From CAYXVU01 sp964468725 (GTDB taxonomy: Bacteria > Acidobacteriota > Blastocatellia > UBA7656): a stretch of DNA of 33,340 nucleotides. The stretch lies in the NCBI GenBank assembly GCA_964468725.1, contig CAYXVU010000043.1, positions 1 to 33,340 on the forward strand. Reading direction: 5' to 3'. Both the position numbers and the translations under genes were made by a program. The notes under the pieces were generated by a model. The model saw nothing but the letters and a program-made list of their open reading frames with translations, ran no database searches and was not told where the DNA came from. Every line of letters starts with the position of its first letter. The first letter of the stretch is position 1. Shown here piece by piece: positions 22,947-31,982 of the stretch.

Positions 22947-24266
22947 CTATGCATAGCGCACTGCCTGTAGTTCTTCTTCGAAAAAATCGGGCAGAAAATG
23001 ATCTAAATGGAGAATGCCGCGACGCGTGAGTTCGATGATGCCGCCTTGGCGTTCGAGCATTCCGTCTGCTTGCAGCCGTTCATAAACCGGCTGAAAATTT
23101 TGCCAAATGTCTACGCCGAATTTGCGCTGAAAATAGTCAACGCTGATTCGACAGGTCTTCAATTGCAGCACCATTTCGCGGATGAGTTGTTGGTTGGGAG
23201 TCATCTTGAGCGCCCGACAAATCGGCAACTGCTCCTGATCAATCAGGCGAATGTACTCGCCAAAGCTGTGCGCATTTTGGAAATGCACGCCGCCGAAATG
23301 CGAAAATGAAGATACCCCGATGCCGATCATATCGCCGCCGTGCCAAAGCGCGTCGGTGAAGATGATGCGGGAATCCTTCTTCTTCGTAGCTACAGCATAG
23401 GCGCTGACAATCTGATAGTCGCGCGCCTCAAATTGTTCGAATGCATAATCCACCCATCGCCGTTTGGTCGGCCAGTCGGCAATCGGCGAATCGAGTCCCT
23501 TTTCGAGCATCTCGCGGGAGATCACCGTGTTGTAGGGCAATTCCATCTGATAGATCGTTACTACGTCCGGTTCCAGTTCAAGTGTGCGTTGCACCGTGTC
23601 GCGCCAAATGGCATCCGAATCGCCCATCATCCCGGCAATCAAATCAATGTTGATGACCGGAAAATCCACTTCGCGCGCCCACTCATAAGCGCGGTAAATC
23701 TCCGCCGAAAGATGGGCGCGCCCGTTAGCTTCCAAAATGTCGTCATTGAAGTGCTCAACGCCGAGGCTCAATCGGGTTACGCCGATCTGTTTGAGCATTT
23801 CGAGCTTCGATTTGTTGAGCGTGCCGGGCTCGCACTCGAACGTGACTTCGTTGGCGTTTTGCCAACTGATGTGATGATTTAGCCCTTCGACCAACTGATG
23901 AAGTTGGCGCTCGCTGATGTAAGACGGTGTGCCGCCGCCGAAATAGGCAAAGCGCAGTTTTCGCCCTTGAAACGCATGGGTGCGGCTGTAGAGTTCATTC
24001 TCTTTTATCATCGCCTGCAAGTATCGCTCGATGTCCGCAGCGTTCTTGTCGGTATAGACTTTGAAGTAGCAAAACTTGCAGCGTTTGCGACAAAAAGGAA
24101 TGTGCAGATACAAACCGAGCGGGTCTTCAGGGCGCGGCGTTTGATCGAGCGCAGCGAGAGCATCGGGGATAAACTGCGGCTGCCACTGCGAGAAAGGTGG
24201 ATAGTTGGAGACAAAATAGTTTCCAACCTCTGTCTTGGTTTTCGTCAGCTTCGTCAACTCGGTCAT
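22947..24266 (-). CDS. Radical SAM protein, HemN/HemW-like
   Basis: The 439-residue product has the radical SAM cluster motif C59-x3-C63-x2-C66 in LHIPFCRKRCKFCYF, the GGGTPS SAM-binding loop at 110-115, and other HemN-family blocks (TFECEPGTLNKSKLEMLKQIGVTRLSLG split by a short spacer, NIDLIAGMMGD). The C-terminal part resembles the HemN_C region (GIGVSSFSHFGG, RRGILHLDHFLPDFF). The classical HemN motif has a fourth cysteine two residues after C66; here Y-F-K follows, as in HemW-type or divergent members. It is the first gene of a probable three-gene operon with the halogenase-like gene (8 nt away) and an antiporter. A role in heme biosynthesis is not supported by context; an oxidative or methyl-transfer role is equally possible. 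Confidence 0.82.
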   Translation of the reverse strand: MTELTKLTKTKTEVGNYFVSNYPPFSQWQPQFIPDALAALDQTPRPEDPLGLYLHIPFCRKRCKFCYFKVYTDKNAADIERYLQAMIKENELYSRTHAFQGRKLRFAYFGGGTPSYISERQLHQLVEGLNHHISWQNANEVTFECEPGTLNKSKLEMLKQIGVTRLSLGVEHFNDDILEANGRAHLSAEIYRAYEWAREVDFPVINIDLIAGMMGDSDAIWRDTVQRTLELEPDVVTIYQMELPYNTVISREMLEKGLDSPIADWPTKRRWVDYAFEQFEARDYQIVSAYAVATKKKDSRIIFTDALWHGGDMIGIGVSSFSHFGGVHFQNAHSFGEYIRLIDQEQLPICRALKMTPNQQLIREMVLQLKTCRISVDYFQRKFGVDIWQNFQPVYERLQADGMLERQGGIIELTRRGILHLDHFLPDFFEEELQAVRYA

Positions 24267-24443
24267 AAGTTCTTCGCGCAGGCTTGGGTAATCTCCCTAT
24301 CCCTGTCTTTGATCCCCATTGGCGTGGCCGTCCTTCTCACCTATTTAGACATGTGATATACGCCTTTGGTTACACGCCAAAATGTAAAAATACTGTTATA
24401 AGTTTGCCATTGTCCAATTCTGACCACAGGATGGCAACCCTTT

Positions 24444-26180
24444 TCACTTTTGCGAACCGCTGGAAGGGCGCAATTCGACATTGGCCGATGTCAAGGTTGT
24501 GCCCATCACTCGCTGCAATTCGGACAAGGCTTTGTTGTAATCCGTCATCGCCCGTAACTCGCGCCCTTGTGCTTCGGAAAGCGCGTTTTGTCTCTCTAAG
24601 ACCAGAAAGGTCGTTGAGAGTCCGGCTTCGAATCGGCGTTTCTCGCTGTCGCTCTGTTTCTGCGCCGCTTCGCGCGAAGCGCGGGCGCTTTCGACTCTTT
24701 GACGTGTCGTTTCCACCGATTGAATAGCATTGCGGATTTCAACTTCGATGGATTGCTCAAGAGTTTTGCGCTGCGTGTCAATTTTGTGGCCTTCGGCGAT
24801 GGCGCGACCGAGTTGCGCTTGCGCCGTGCGATTCTTCAAAGGAAAGTTCAAGGTCACGCCAAATCGCAGGGTTCGAAAATCATTTTGAAAGGTGTTCCAA
24901 AAACTCTGCCCATACCCGCCGATTAAGAATTCCGGCAGCGATTGATTACCGCCGCTGACCAGAGGCGGCAACCCAGCGAGGCGCGATAACTGATTGACGC
25001 GCTCGGTCAAGACCGTCGTCGTAGAGGAGAACGGATTCCCAATATTCGATATCGCGCCGCTCAAGCCAGTCGAAGTGTAGAGCGCGACCAGATCAACTTG
25101 TGGTTTGATCTGGTTCTCAAAAAACTTCACATCAACCTTGTTGATCTCTTGTTGCAGCGTGTTCGAAGCCACTTCCGGGCGGTTTGCGAAAGCAATGGTG
25201 ACAGCCTCATCAATCGTGTAGCTGACGCCACGCGTGTCGGGCGTGTCGGTCGGAATAATCGGACGCGTCCAGAGTTCGGCTTTGCGGTCGCCGAGTATCA
25301 GTTGCTTGAGCGTGTTTTCTGCGCGGGTGATGGCTTCGATAGCAGTAAAGACATTCTCTTTGCGGCGTTCCAACTCGACTTCGACCGAAACCGCTTCGAT
25401 GGGCGCGAGTGTGCCTTCTTTGACTTTGCGACGATTCGAGTCCAATTGCGTGCTGGCCAATTCGACAGCCTCGCGGCGAATCTGCAAATCGCGCAGCGCG
25501 AAGACCAAATCCCAATAGGAGCGTTGTACGCGGGCGATGATTTCGATAGCCCGCTGTCGAAACTGCGTGTCGGACAGATCGAGGCGACGCTGCGCGAAGC
25601 GAATGCGTCGTCGTGCATCATCTATCGAAAAGTTGCGTGCTAGCGGTTGACGCAACTGAAAGGTGAAGGCCGAATTGTACTGCGGGTTGAGCGAAGCAAA
25701 GATGCTATTGGTGTTCGAACGCGCATTGGTGATTTGTGCATTCCATTGCCCGCCTGTTGAAAGTAGTTGCTGCGCCGAAAGGTCTGTGTTGTAACTGCGC
25801 GTAGTGACCGCGCCATTCGGGCCACCTCCGAGCACCGAGCCAACCGGCACTGTGCGATTTTCAAAGAACGAACTGACTCCCAGTTGAACATCGCGCGTGC
25901 CGCGAGCCGCGAATAAGTCGAATTCGGATTGCTGTACATTGATGCGTTCGACTTCGATCTCACGGTTATTTTCGAGCGCCAACTTCACTGCGTCGAAGAG
26001 CGTCATCGTGAGCGGATTTGCTTCGTCCACGCCGACGCGCCGCGTGTCGGGCTGCTGCGCGGGCGGGGCATCTGTCACTGGCTCTTTTGGTTGCGGCAGA
26101 CTGACGATCTGCGCCATCGCACTCAGCGGGAATGCGGCAACGAGAGTAAACGCCACAAACTGACAAACTACTTTTTGCAT
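24444..26180 (-). CDS. TolC-family outer-membrane efflux channel
   Basis: The 578-residue product has a signal peptide (ending SAMAQ) and the duplicated coiled-coil layout of TolC-type channels. A first outer-membrane efflux protein repeat begins at LTMTLFDAVKLALENNREIEVERINVQQ and a second at YTIDEAVTIAFANRPEVAS. The closing helices run through AQLGRAIAEGHKIDTQRKTLEQ and the C-terminal LQRVMGTTL. It forms the outer-membrane duct of a tripartite pump. GAGAAGAG precedes the ATG at 26180. It follows the RND pump gene by 12 nt, as the last gene of the tetR-adaptor-pump-channel operon. Confidence 0.92.
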   Translation of the reverse strand: MQKVVCQFVAFTLVAAFPLSAMAQIVSLPQPKEPVTDAPPAQQPDTRRVGVDEANPLTMTLFDAVKLALENNREIEVERINVQQSEFDLFAARGTRDVQLGVSSFFENRTVPVGSVLGGGPNGAVTTRSYNTDLSAQQLLSTGGQWNAQITNARSNTNSIFASLNPQYNSAFTFQLRQPLARNFSIDDARRRIRFAQRRLDLSDTQFRQRAIEIIARVQRSYWDLVFALRDLQIRREAVELASTQLDSNRRKVKEGTLAPIEAVSVEVELERRKENVFTAIEAITRAENTLKQLILGDRKAELWTRPIIPTDTPDTRGVSYTIDEAVTIAFANRPEVASNTLQQEINKVDVKFFENQIKPQVDLVALYTSTGLSGAISNIGNPFSSTTTVLTERVNQLSRLAGLPPLVSGGNQSLPEFLIGGYGQSFWNTFQNDFRTLRFGVTLNFPLKNRTAQAQLGRAIAEGHKIDTQRKTLEQSIEVEIRNAIQSVETTRQRVESARASREAAQKQSDSEKRRFEAGLSTTFLVLERQNALSEAQGRELRAMTDYNKALSELQRVMGTTLTSANVELRPSSGSQK

Positions 26181-26192
26181 ATCTCTTCTCGC

Positions 26193-29100
26193 TTATCTAA
26201 ACAGCCCTAAAAACGAGGATGTCGCGTTGGCGGCTTTTTGTCGCGCCCATGCAAGCGAGCCTCTGACAACGCCGTTGATGCGTCCCCACACTTTGGAATT
26301 CGCCGCCCCGTCAAATAGCGAATAGGCGACTGGCGTGACCAGCAAGGTCAACAGCAGACAGAGCGATTGGCCTCCGATGATCATCACCGCTACCGAACGC
26401 CGTGAGCCTGACCCCGGCCCTGTGCCGAAAGCCGTCGGAATCATGCCCGCGACGAAAGCAAAGGTGGTCATCAGAATCGGGCGCATGCGGTCACGCGACG
26501 CTTGAATGATGGCTTCATAGGTTGGCATACCGCGATGGCGGCGCAGATTGTTGGTATGGTCAATCTGTAGAATCGAATTCTTCTTGACGATGCCGAACAG
26601 CATCAATACGCCGATAGATGAGTAGATGATTGAATAGTTCATCCCGGTTACCAACAAGGAAATCAAAGCGAAGGGAACCGACAGCGGCAGACTCAGCAGA
26701 ATCGTCACCGGATGAATGAAGCTCTCGAATTGCGCCGCCAAAATCATGTACATCATCACAATCGAAAGCAGGAAGGCGATCATAAACGCGCTCGCCGCTT
26801 TGCCCATCTCTTTGGCGCGACCCGTAAACTCCCAACGATAGTTCGCCTCCAGCTTGAGTTCAGGTAATCGTTTCACCAGATTTTCCATCACCTGCGATGC
26901 GCCGTAGCCCTGCGAGACGTTGCTGACAATTAGCACCTGTCGTTGCCGGTTGTAGCGATCAATCTGCGCCGGACTCTTACCCTGTTCAAAGGAGACGACG
27001 CTATCGAGGCGTACATTGCCAACTTTGGTTGAGGGCACATAGAGTTGAGCAATCGCTTCCATGCTGTCACGGTAGGTCTTATCTACTCGCAAGCGAACAT
27101 CATACCGATCTTCACCGCTGCGAAATGATGAGACTTCCTGCCCGCCGACCATGGTGCGAAGCGACGAACCGATTGCGCCGACCGAAACGCCCAGATCAGC
27201 GGCTTTGTCGCGGTCAATCTCCACGCGCACTTCGGGCTTGCCTTCTTCAAGAGTCGTATCAATGTCCACTGCCCCGGGCGTCTCTTTCAAAATCGCCATC
27301 ACCTTGTCCGAATACTCGCGCAGTTTGGCCAAGTCGGGGCCGCGAATGACGAACATGACATCGCTGTTGAAATTGCTGTTGCCGATGGCCGACGGAATCT
27401 GCACGGACGGACGATACTCTTTGTATTGGCCGAGCCAGTTGCGAGCAATTCCCATGATCTGTTGTTGAGTCAGTTTGCGATTTTTGGCGGGAACCAGTTC
27501 GAAAAAGATCGAAGCGCGATTGACGCGCTGCTGCTGGTCGCCGCCGACGGTCGTCAAGACGTGATCGATCAATCCGGCAGGCAAGTCGTTTTGCATGCGG
27601 GTGCTGATTTGCTGCACAACCTTATCGGTCTCTTCCAGCGAAGTGCCCTCCGCCAGCCGCACGCTGACTTCCATCTGCGCCTGATCGTCCTGCGGCAAAA
27701 AGTCTTTGCCGATCTTTTGAAAGAGCCAGCCCGTTGATAGCATCACCATAAAGGCGAACAACATCACCAACCCGCGATGCGCCAGCGACCACTTGAGCAT
27801 GGCCGTGTATGGACGATCAATGATGCGATAGAGCCATGACTCTTTCGAATTTTTACCGGGTTTGTGTTTTAGGAATCGCGCCGACAACATCGGCGTGAGT
27901 GTGAAACTCACAAACAGCGAAACTAGAATGGCAAAGGCTGCCGTCCATCCGAAGCCCGCCATAAAGCGGCCTGACACCGAAGACATAAACGCCACGGGCA
28001 GAAAGATAATGACCAATGAGAAGGTCGTCGCCATCACCGCCAGCCCGACATCTTTGGTTGCCGCCCGCGCCGCTTCCAGCGCCGGTAAGCCATTCTCCTC
28101 CATAAAGTGGTAGGTGTTTTCGAGAATCACGATGGCATCATCAATGACGATGCCGACACATAAGACCAACGCCAGCATGGTGATGTTGTTGAGAGTAAAC
28201 CCCATGTACCACATCAAGGCATAGGTGGCGATGATGGAGGTCGGGATCGCCAGGCTCGAAATAATCGTCGAACGCAAATCGCGCATGAAGATGAAGACAA
28301 TGAAGGCCGCGAGAAGCGACCCCAGTATCAAATGCTCTTTGACGGCTTCGAATGAGCCTTTGATGAAAGTAGATTGGTCGCGCACGATTTGCAGGCGAAA
28401 ATCAGGCGGTAGATTTGGCTCAATCTCGGCCAACCGCGTTTTTACCGTGTCCACGATCTGCACTGTGTTGGTTCCCGATTGCTTGCGAATCTCGATGACG
28501 ACGGCTTGTTCGCCATCGAGTCGGGCAATGGTTCGCGGTTCTTCCACTCCGTCTTCCATATAGCCTACGTCGCGCACGCGTATCGGCGCGCTGCCAATGT
28601 TGGCCAGAATGACATCATTAAAATCTTCGCTGCGCTCGACGCGACCGAGAGTGCGCAGAATCAGTTCGCGTTCACCTTGATCAATCCGCCCGCCGGGAAT
28701 CTCGACGTTCTGCGCGGCCAGCGACAAGCGGATTTGGTCAACCGTGAGGTTATAGGAGCGCAACTTTTGCGGGTCGAGATGGATTTGGATCTCGCGTTTG
28801 CGGTTGCCGATAAAGCGCACCTGTCCGACGCCATAGAGCGATTCAATGTTTTGTTTGATCTGCTTATCTACGATGTCGGTGATTTCGCGCAGGCTCTTTT
28901 TTCCCGATACGGCGAGCGCCATAACCGGAGCTGCGTCCACATCGAGCTTGTCAATGATGGGAGGTTCGACATCTTGCGGCAAATCGCGAAGAATGCGGTT
29001 GACGCGGTCGCGCACATCCTGCGCGCCATCGGCGGAACGTTCCAGCACAAAGGTGACAAAGACTTGCGAGACGCCTTCGGCAGAAGTGGAACGCAACTCT

Positions 29101-29336
29101 TCAATGCCTTCGATAGTATTGACCGCCTCTTCGATCTTTTTCGTGACTTCGGTCTCGATCTCTTCGGGCGAGGCTCCGGGCAGCACTGTGGTGACAGTGA
29201 CGATGGGAAAATCAACCCGGGGGAAAAGATCAACGCCGAGTCGGAAGTAAGCAAAGCCCCCGATAACCAGTAGCGATAGCCCTAACATCGTGGCAAAGAC
29301 TGGTCGCTGAATACAGATTTCCGCTAGTTTTTGCAT
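26193..29336 (-). CDS. RND (HAE1-type) efflux pump, inner-membrane transporter
   Basis: The 1047-residue product is a full-length AcrB/MdtB-type RND transporter. It begins with the IQRPVFATMLGL segment of the first helix, contains the porter-domain blocks (LFPRVDFPIVTVTTVLPGAS, ending in a glycine-rich turn), and has the paired aspartates needed for proton relay in the fourth transmembrane helix (VGIVIDDAIVILEN, about residue 400). The second half repeats the layout with GIVKKNSILQIDH near the end. Length matches the HAE1 class. The ATG at 29336 has GAGG upstream at a good distance; the frame's further opening upstream lacks similarity. It is preceded by the adaptor and followed by the TolC-type gene. 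Confidence 0.95.
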   Translation of the reverse strand: MQKLAEICIQRPVFATMLGLSLLVIGGFAYFRLGVDLFPRVDFPIVTVTTVLPGASPEEIETEVTKKIEEAVNTIEGIEELRSTSAEGVSQVFVTFVLERSADGAQDVRDRVNRILRDLPQDVEPPIIDKLDVDAAPVMALAVSGKKSLREITDIVDKQIKQNIESLYGVGQVRFIGNRKREIQIHLDPQKLRSYNLTVDQIRLSLAAQNVEIPGGRIDQGERELILRTLGRVERSEDFNDVILANIGSAPIRVRDVGYMEDGVEEPRTIARLDGEQAVVIEIRKQSGTNTVQIVDTVKTRLAEIEPNLPPDFRLQIVRDQSTFIKGSFEAVKEHLILGSLLAAFIVFIFMRDLRSTIISSLAIPTSIIATYALMWYMGFTLNNITMLALVLCVGIVIDDAIVILENTYHFMEENGLPALEAARAATKDVGLAVMATTFSLVIIFLPVAFMSSVSGRFMAGFGWTAAFAILVSLFVSFTLTPMLSARFLKHKPGKNSKESWLYRIIDRPYTAMLKWSLAHRGLVMLFAFMVMLSTGWLFQKIGKDFLPQDDQAQMEVSVRLAEGTSLEETDKVVQQISTRMQNDLPAGLIDHVLTTVGGDQQQRVNRASIFFELVPAKNRKLTQQQIMGIARNWLGQYKEYRPSVQIPSAIGNSNFNSDVMFVIRGPDLAKLREYSDKVMAILKETPGAVDIDTTLEEGKPEVRVEIDRDKAADLGVSVGAIGSSLRTMVGGQEVSSFRSGEDRYDVRLRVDKTYRDSMEAIAQLYVPSTKVGNVRLDSVVSFEQGKSPAQIDRYNRQRQVLIVSNVSQGYGASQVMENLVKRLPELKLEANYRWEFTGRAKEMGKAASAFMIAFLLSIVMMYMILAAQFESFIHPVTILLSLPLSVPFALISLLVTGMNYSIIYSSIGVLMLFGIVKKNSILQIDHTNNLRRHRGMPTYEAIIQASRDRMRPILMTTFAFVAGMIPTAFGTGPGSGSRRSVAVMIIGGQSLCLLLTLLVTPVAYSLFDGAANSKVWGRINGVVRGSLAWARQKAANATSSFLGLFR

Positions 29337-29350
29337 ATCTACCTCGAATC

Positions 29351-29431
29351 TCCGTTGTCCGTCGCCTGTCGTGCTCACCCATCAGCTTCGATGATTCGGC
29401 CCAAGAGCAACGTCTGGCAATGGACAACGGA
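29351..29431. repeat. 10-bp inverted repeat between adaptor and pump genes
   Basis: TCCGTTGTCC (29351-29360) and GGACAACGGA (29422-29431) are exact reverse complements flanking 61 nt, filling most of the 106-nt gap between the adaptor stop and the pump start. It could set the relative expression of the two genes; no T-tract is present. Confidence 0.45.
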
Positions 29432-29442
29432 CAAGAGATGCA

Positions 29443-30663
29443 TTAGCCCGCAGGCGCGGCGACCACCGAGCCGTCCTGCAATTTTTCCATGTGACTGGTA
29501 ATGACGCGCTCGCCCACTTTGACGCCTTCGATGATTTCGATCAGCGTGCCGTCACGGCGGCCTAGCTTGACGGCGCGCTCGCTGGCGCGACCGTCCTGCA
29601 TGACGAAGACTTTGTTGACTCCGGCAATCGAAAGCACAGCCTTTTCGGGAATCATCAAGGCGATGCTTTCGGCGTCGGCGACGATCTGCGCCCGCGCAAA
29701 CATACCCGGACGTAAGGAGCCGGTAGCATTAGCGACTTCGGCTTCGGCAATCAGCGAGCGATTCTTTTCATCAAGGGAGGGATTGATGCGGCGAATCTTT
29801 CCCGTCAGTTCACGGTCTGCGAAGGCATCTACTTGCACTGCCACCGCCATGCCGCTGCGAATGAGGCCAGCAAACGATTCCGGCACTTCCATGTGCAACC
29901 GCAAGGGATTGATCTTCACGATGGTTGCCACCGGCTTGCCCGGTTGCAGGTACTCGCCTGTCGAGGCAAGTTTCTCTTTCACAACCCCGCTGATGGGCGA
30001 AAGAATGTCGGCATCGCCGAGCAGCTTTTTCGAGAGGGCGAGGGAAGCGCGCTTCTCTTCCAGCACGGCTTCGAGATTGCGGACGTTTTCGAGAGCCGTT
30101 TGATAGCGGGCTTCCGCCTGTTCGAAAGCGCGTTGATAGACATCGTACTGTTGTTTCGAGATGTCGCCATTTTCAACCAAGGTTTGCGCCGCATTCCAAT
30201 CATAGCGTGCGCGTTCCATTGCCGATTTGGCTTGCCGCACTTCCGGCTGTCTGTTGGGATCGAATTTCTCTCCGCGCCGCAACCCGAGCCGCGCTTCCGC
30301 TTGTTGCAGGGTTGCTTCTGCCTGTTCGACCTTGAGCTTCAATTCGCGTTGATCTAATCGCGCGATGATCTGTCCTTTGCGAACCGTCGTGCCCACATCA
30401 ACGGTGACGGTATCGAGGATGCCGGACGCCTGACTGGAGATGGTCACTTCATCATCGGCTTCAAAGGAGCCGACGACTTCGATGCCGCGTCGCGTATTGC
30501 GTTCGACAACCGGTGTGGTTGCCACTTCGATAGCTACCGGCTCGCTGGTTTTGTTGTCGGCTTTCGCGGTGGTCTCCTGTTTATTGCCGGAGCAAGCGGA
30601 TGAGCAGAGCAGCGCAAGCAACAAGGCAAAAGTAGTGAGTCTGTCTGCAAAAAATGTATTCAT
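29443..30663 (-). CDS. RND efflux periplasmic adaptor (membrane fusion protein)
   Basis: The 406-residue product has a hydrophobic N-terminus ending S-S-A-C24, probably a lipoprotein site. The MFP layout follows: a beta-barrel/lipoyl start (VEVVGSFEADDEV-like block, VTVDVGTTVRKGQIIARLDQRE), a long coiled-coil hairpin (about 100-200, VEQAEATLQQAEARL and EQAEARYQTALENVRN), a return lipoyl half (ILSPISGVVKEKLASTGEYLQPG), and a barrel (PLRLHMEVPE). The lipoyl halves use standard residues. Of two ATGs, 30663 has GAGG 6 nt upstream, while 30675 has none; I chose 30663. It lies 35 nt after the TetR-type gene and before the RND pump. Confidence 0.92.
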   Translation of the reverse strand: MNTFFADRLTTFALLLALLCSSACSGNKQETTAKADNKTSEPVAIEVATTPVVERNTRRGIEVVGSFEADDEVTISSQASGILDTVTVDVGTTVRKGQIIARLDQRELKLKVEQAEATLQQAEARLGLRRGEKFDPNRQPEVRQAKSAMERARYDWNAAQTLVENGDISKQQYDVYQRAFEQAEARYQTALENVRNLEAVLEEKRASLALSKKLLGDADILSPISGVVKEKLASTGEYLQPGKPVATIVKINPLRLHMEVPESFAGLIRSGMAVAVQVDAFADRELTGKIRRINPSLDEKNRSLIAEAEVANATGSLRPGMFARAQIVADAESIALMIPEKAVLSIAGVNKVFVMQDGRASERAVKLGRRDGTLIEIIEGVKVGERVITSHMEKLQDGSVVAAPAG

Positions 30664-30698
30664 TGCAAGCCTCATTGTCGTGATTGGATGAACCGGGA

Positions 30699-31334
30699 TT
30701 ACGGGTTCGGGTGGCAGAGCATGCCTCCTAAAAAGAGATCGACAAAGCGTTCGGCCACTTGTTTGTTGGAGAGCTTCACATCGTCAATCGCGTCGTGTTT
30801 GTGAATGACGCGGACTTGGGCATGAAACAGGATCATGCCAATAAAAGCGCGCGTGCTGACGCGCGCATCCAGATGGCGAAACACGCCGTCCTGGATGCGT
30901 TGGCGGATGTAGCGGAGCACCAGACTTTTGAGTTCACTAGCAATCGAGTCGAAAAACATCTGCGACATTTCATGGCCTTCGAGCGAGCTAAACATCAGGA
31001 GTCGCATCAAAGCCGGATCATTGGTGTGAAAGTCGATCATGTTTTGCGCCAGCGAGAGAAAAAATCCGCGATCATCTTTGCGACTGGCCGCCTCTTTGAG
31101 CCGCCCCTTTAAGCGTTCGGCATTTTGCCGCGCCTTGTGTTCGATGATGGCCGAATAGAGGACATGCTTAGTGGGAAAATGTCGAAAGATGATGGCTTCG
31201 CTCACTCCGGCACGGTCGGCAATCTCTTTGGTCGTCGTACCGTTGAACCCTTTCTGGGCAAAGAGTTCTGCCGAGACCGTGACGATCTGTTGCCGCCTGT
31301 CCTCGCTGCACATTCGAATCGCTCTTCCCATCAT
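30699..31334 (-). CDS. TetR/AcrR-family transcriptional regulator
   Basis: The 211-residue product has an N-terminal TetR helix-turn-helix (about residues 15-60: RRQQIVTVSAELFAQKGFNG, then TTTKEIADRAGVSEAIIFRHF) and an all-helical C-terminal ligand-binding part. It precedes the adaptor, pump and channel genes in one orientation, so it is very probably the local repressor of this RND operon, released by a pump substrate. Starts are ambiguous: ATG at 31334 (used here) has GAGGGA 11 nt upstream, and an ATG at 31313 has GGAAGAG at better spacing. A matching operator and promoter candidate lie directly upstream. Confidence 0.92.
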   Translation of the reverse strand: MMGRAIRMCSEDRRQQIVTVSAELFAQKGFNGTTTKEIADRAGVSEAIIFRHFPTKHVLYSAIIEHKARQNAERLKGRLKEAASRKDDRGFFLSLAQNMIDFHTNDPALMRLLMFSSLEGHEMSQMFFDSIASELKSLVLRYIRQRIQDGVFRHLDARVSTRAFIGMILFHAQVRVIHKHDAIDDVKLSNKQVAERFVDLFLGGMLCHPNP

Positions 31335-31359
31335 CGCCGTATTTATCCCTCTTCGAAAG

Positions 31360-31377
31360 TAAGTAAGTGGTTACTAA
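31360..31377. promoter_or_regulatory. Candidate TetR-type operator
   Basis: TAAGTAA (31360-31366) and TTACTAA (31371-31377) form a dyad with 6 of 7 positions matching around GTGG. Symmetric sites of the TTAGTAAnnnnTTACTAA kind are typical for TetR repressors of RND pumps. It lies 26 nt upstream of the regulator start and touches a -10 candidate, which fits autorepression. Confidence 0.5.
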
Positions 31378-31404
31378 CATAGCGAGATGATGCAGGTAAC
31401 GCAA
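31376..31404 (-). promoter_or_regulatory. Candidate promoter of the efflux operon
   Basis: On the minus strand TTGCGT (31399-31404) and TATGTT (31376-31381) are separated by exactly 17 nt. The match to the sigma-70 consensus is moderate (3 and 4 of 6). Overlap with the operator dyad makes it more credible than the score alone. Confidence 0.4.
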
Positions 31405-31448
31405 CCCGGAAGGGAAAGTTTCTTGCACCTTTTATGACCAGCGTTCGA

Positions 31449-31982
31449 CTAGCGCGGAGAAAACTGACGGAGGGGGCGAGTGATCTGTATGGTGGTGCGG
31501 GATTGCATCTGCTCATTGAGGATGAATATGGAATCGAAGCCTTCGCCTTCTATCTCCGTCAGCGTGTTTTTGAAGAGCTGGTATTGCGCTATGACAGTAT
31601 CTGCTGGAACGATGCGGGTTCTGGCAGCATTTCGCGCCAAACAGGTTTCCAACGGCACATCGAAGGCGATAAGCGCCGCCCGAAATCGAAAGCGGCGAGC
31701 GAGGGTGAGGAAGACCCGACGGTCTTCGGCTTTGAGATTCGTTGCATCGGCAACCGTCAGACGGCGTAGTAACAGACGCTTACGAATGATGAAGTGCAGC
31801 AGGTCGAAGGCATGCGGTGAAATACTTTGGTTGGTTGCATCGTCGCACAGCAATGCGCGGCACTCGTCAGAAGAGACGATCTTGGTGCGTGCAAAATGGC
31901 GTGCGGCAAACGTCGTCTTGCCGCAACCGGCAATCCCGCACAACACCACTAGAGTGTTTTGAGGAAGGGAAATGCTATCCAT
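31449..31982 (-). CDS. Stand-alone P-loop kinase resembling the bacterial Pnkp kinase domain
   Basis: The 177-residue product opens with a P-loop GIAGCGKT (16-23), followed by IVSSDECRALLCDD (about 35-48), HAFDLLHFIIRKRL, and DATN (79-82). This block order is that of the 5'-polynucleotide kinase domain of bacterial Pnkp, which in full-length proteins is followed by a phosphatase and a ligase-like domain; both are missing here. The ATG at 31982 lacks a Shine-Dalgarno, and the frame stays open upstream to a stop near 32070 with protein-like sequence (LEIAEFKITIEPAPVIISD), so a non-ATG start is possible. It lies 105 nt downstream of the NUDIX/MBL gene. The substrate may be RNA or a small molecule. 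Confidence 0.75.
   Translation of the reverse strand: MDSISLPQNTLVVLCGIAGCGKTTFAARHFARTKIVSSDECRALLCDDATNQSISPHAFDLLHFIIRKRLLLRRLTVADATNLKAEDRRVFLTLARRFRFRAALIAFDVPLETCLARNAARTRIVPADTVIAQYQLFKNTLTEIEGEGFDSIFILNEQMQSRTTIQITRPLRQFSPR

Noticed and set aside
24404..24437. Inverted repeat TTGCCAT/ATGGCAA after the TolC-type gene
   Set aside because: The stem is only 7 bp with a 20-nt loop and no T-tract on the minus strand; too weak to call a terminator.
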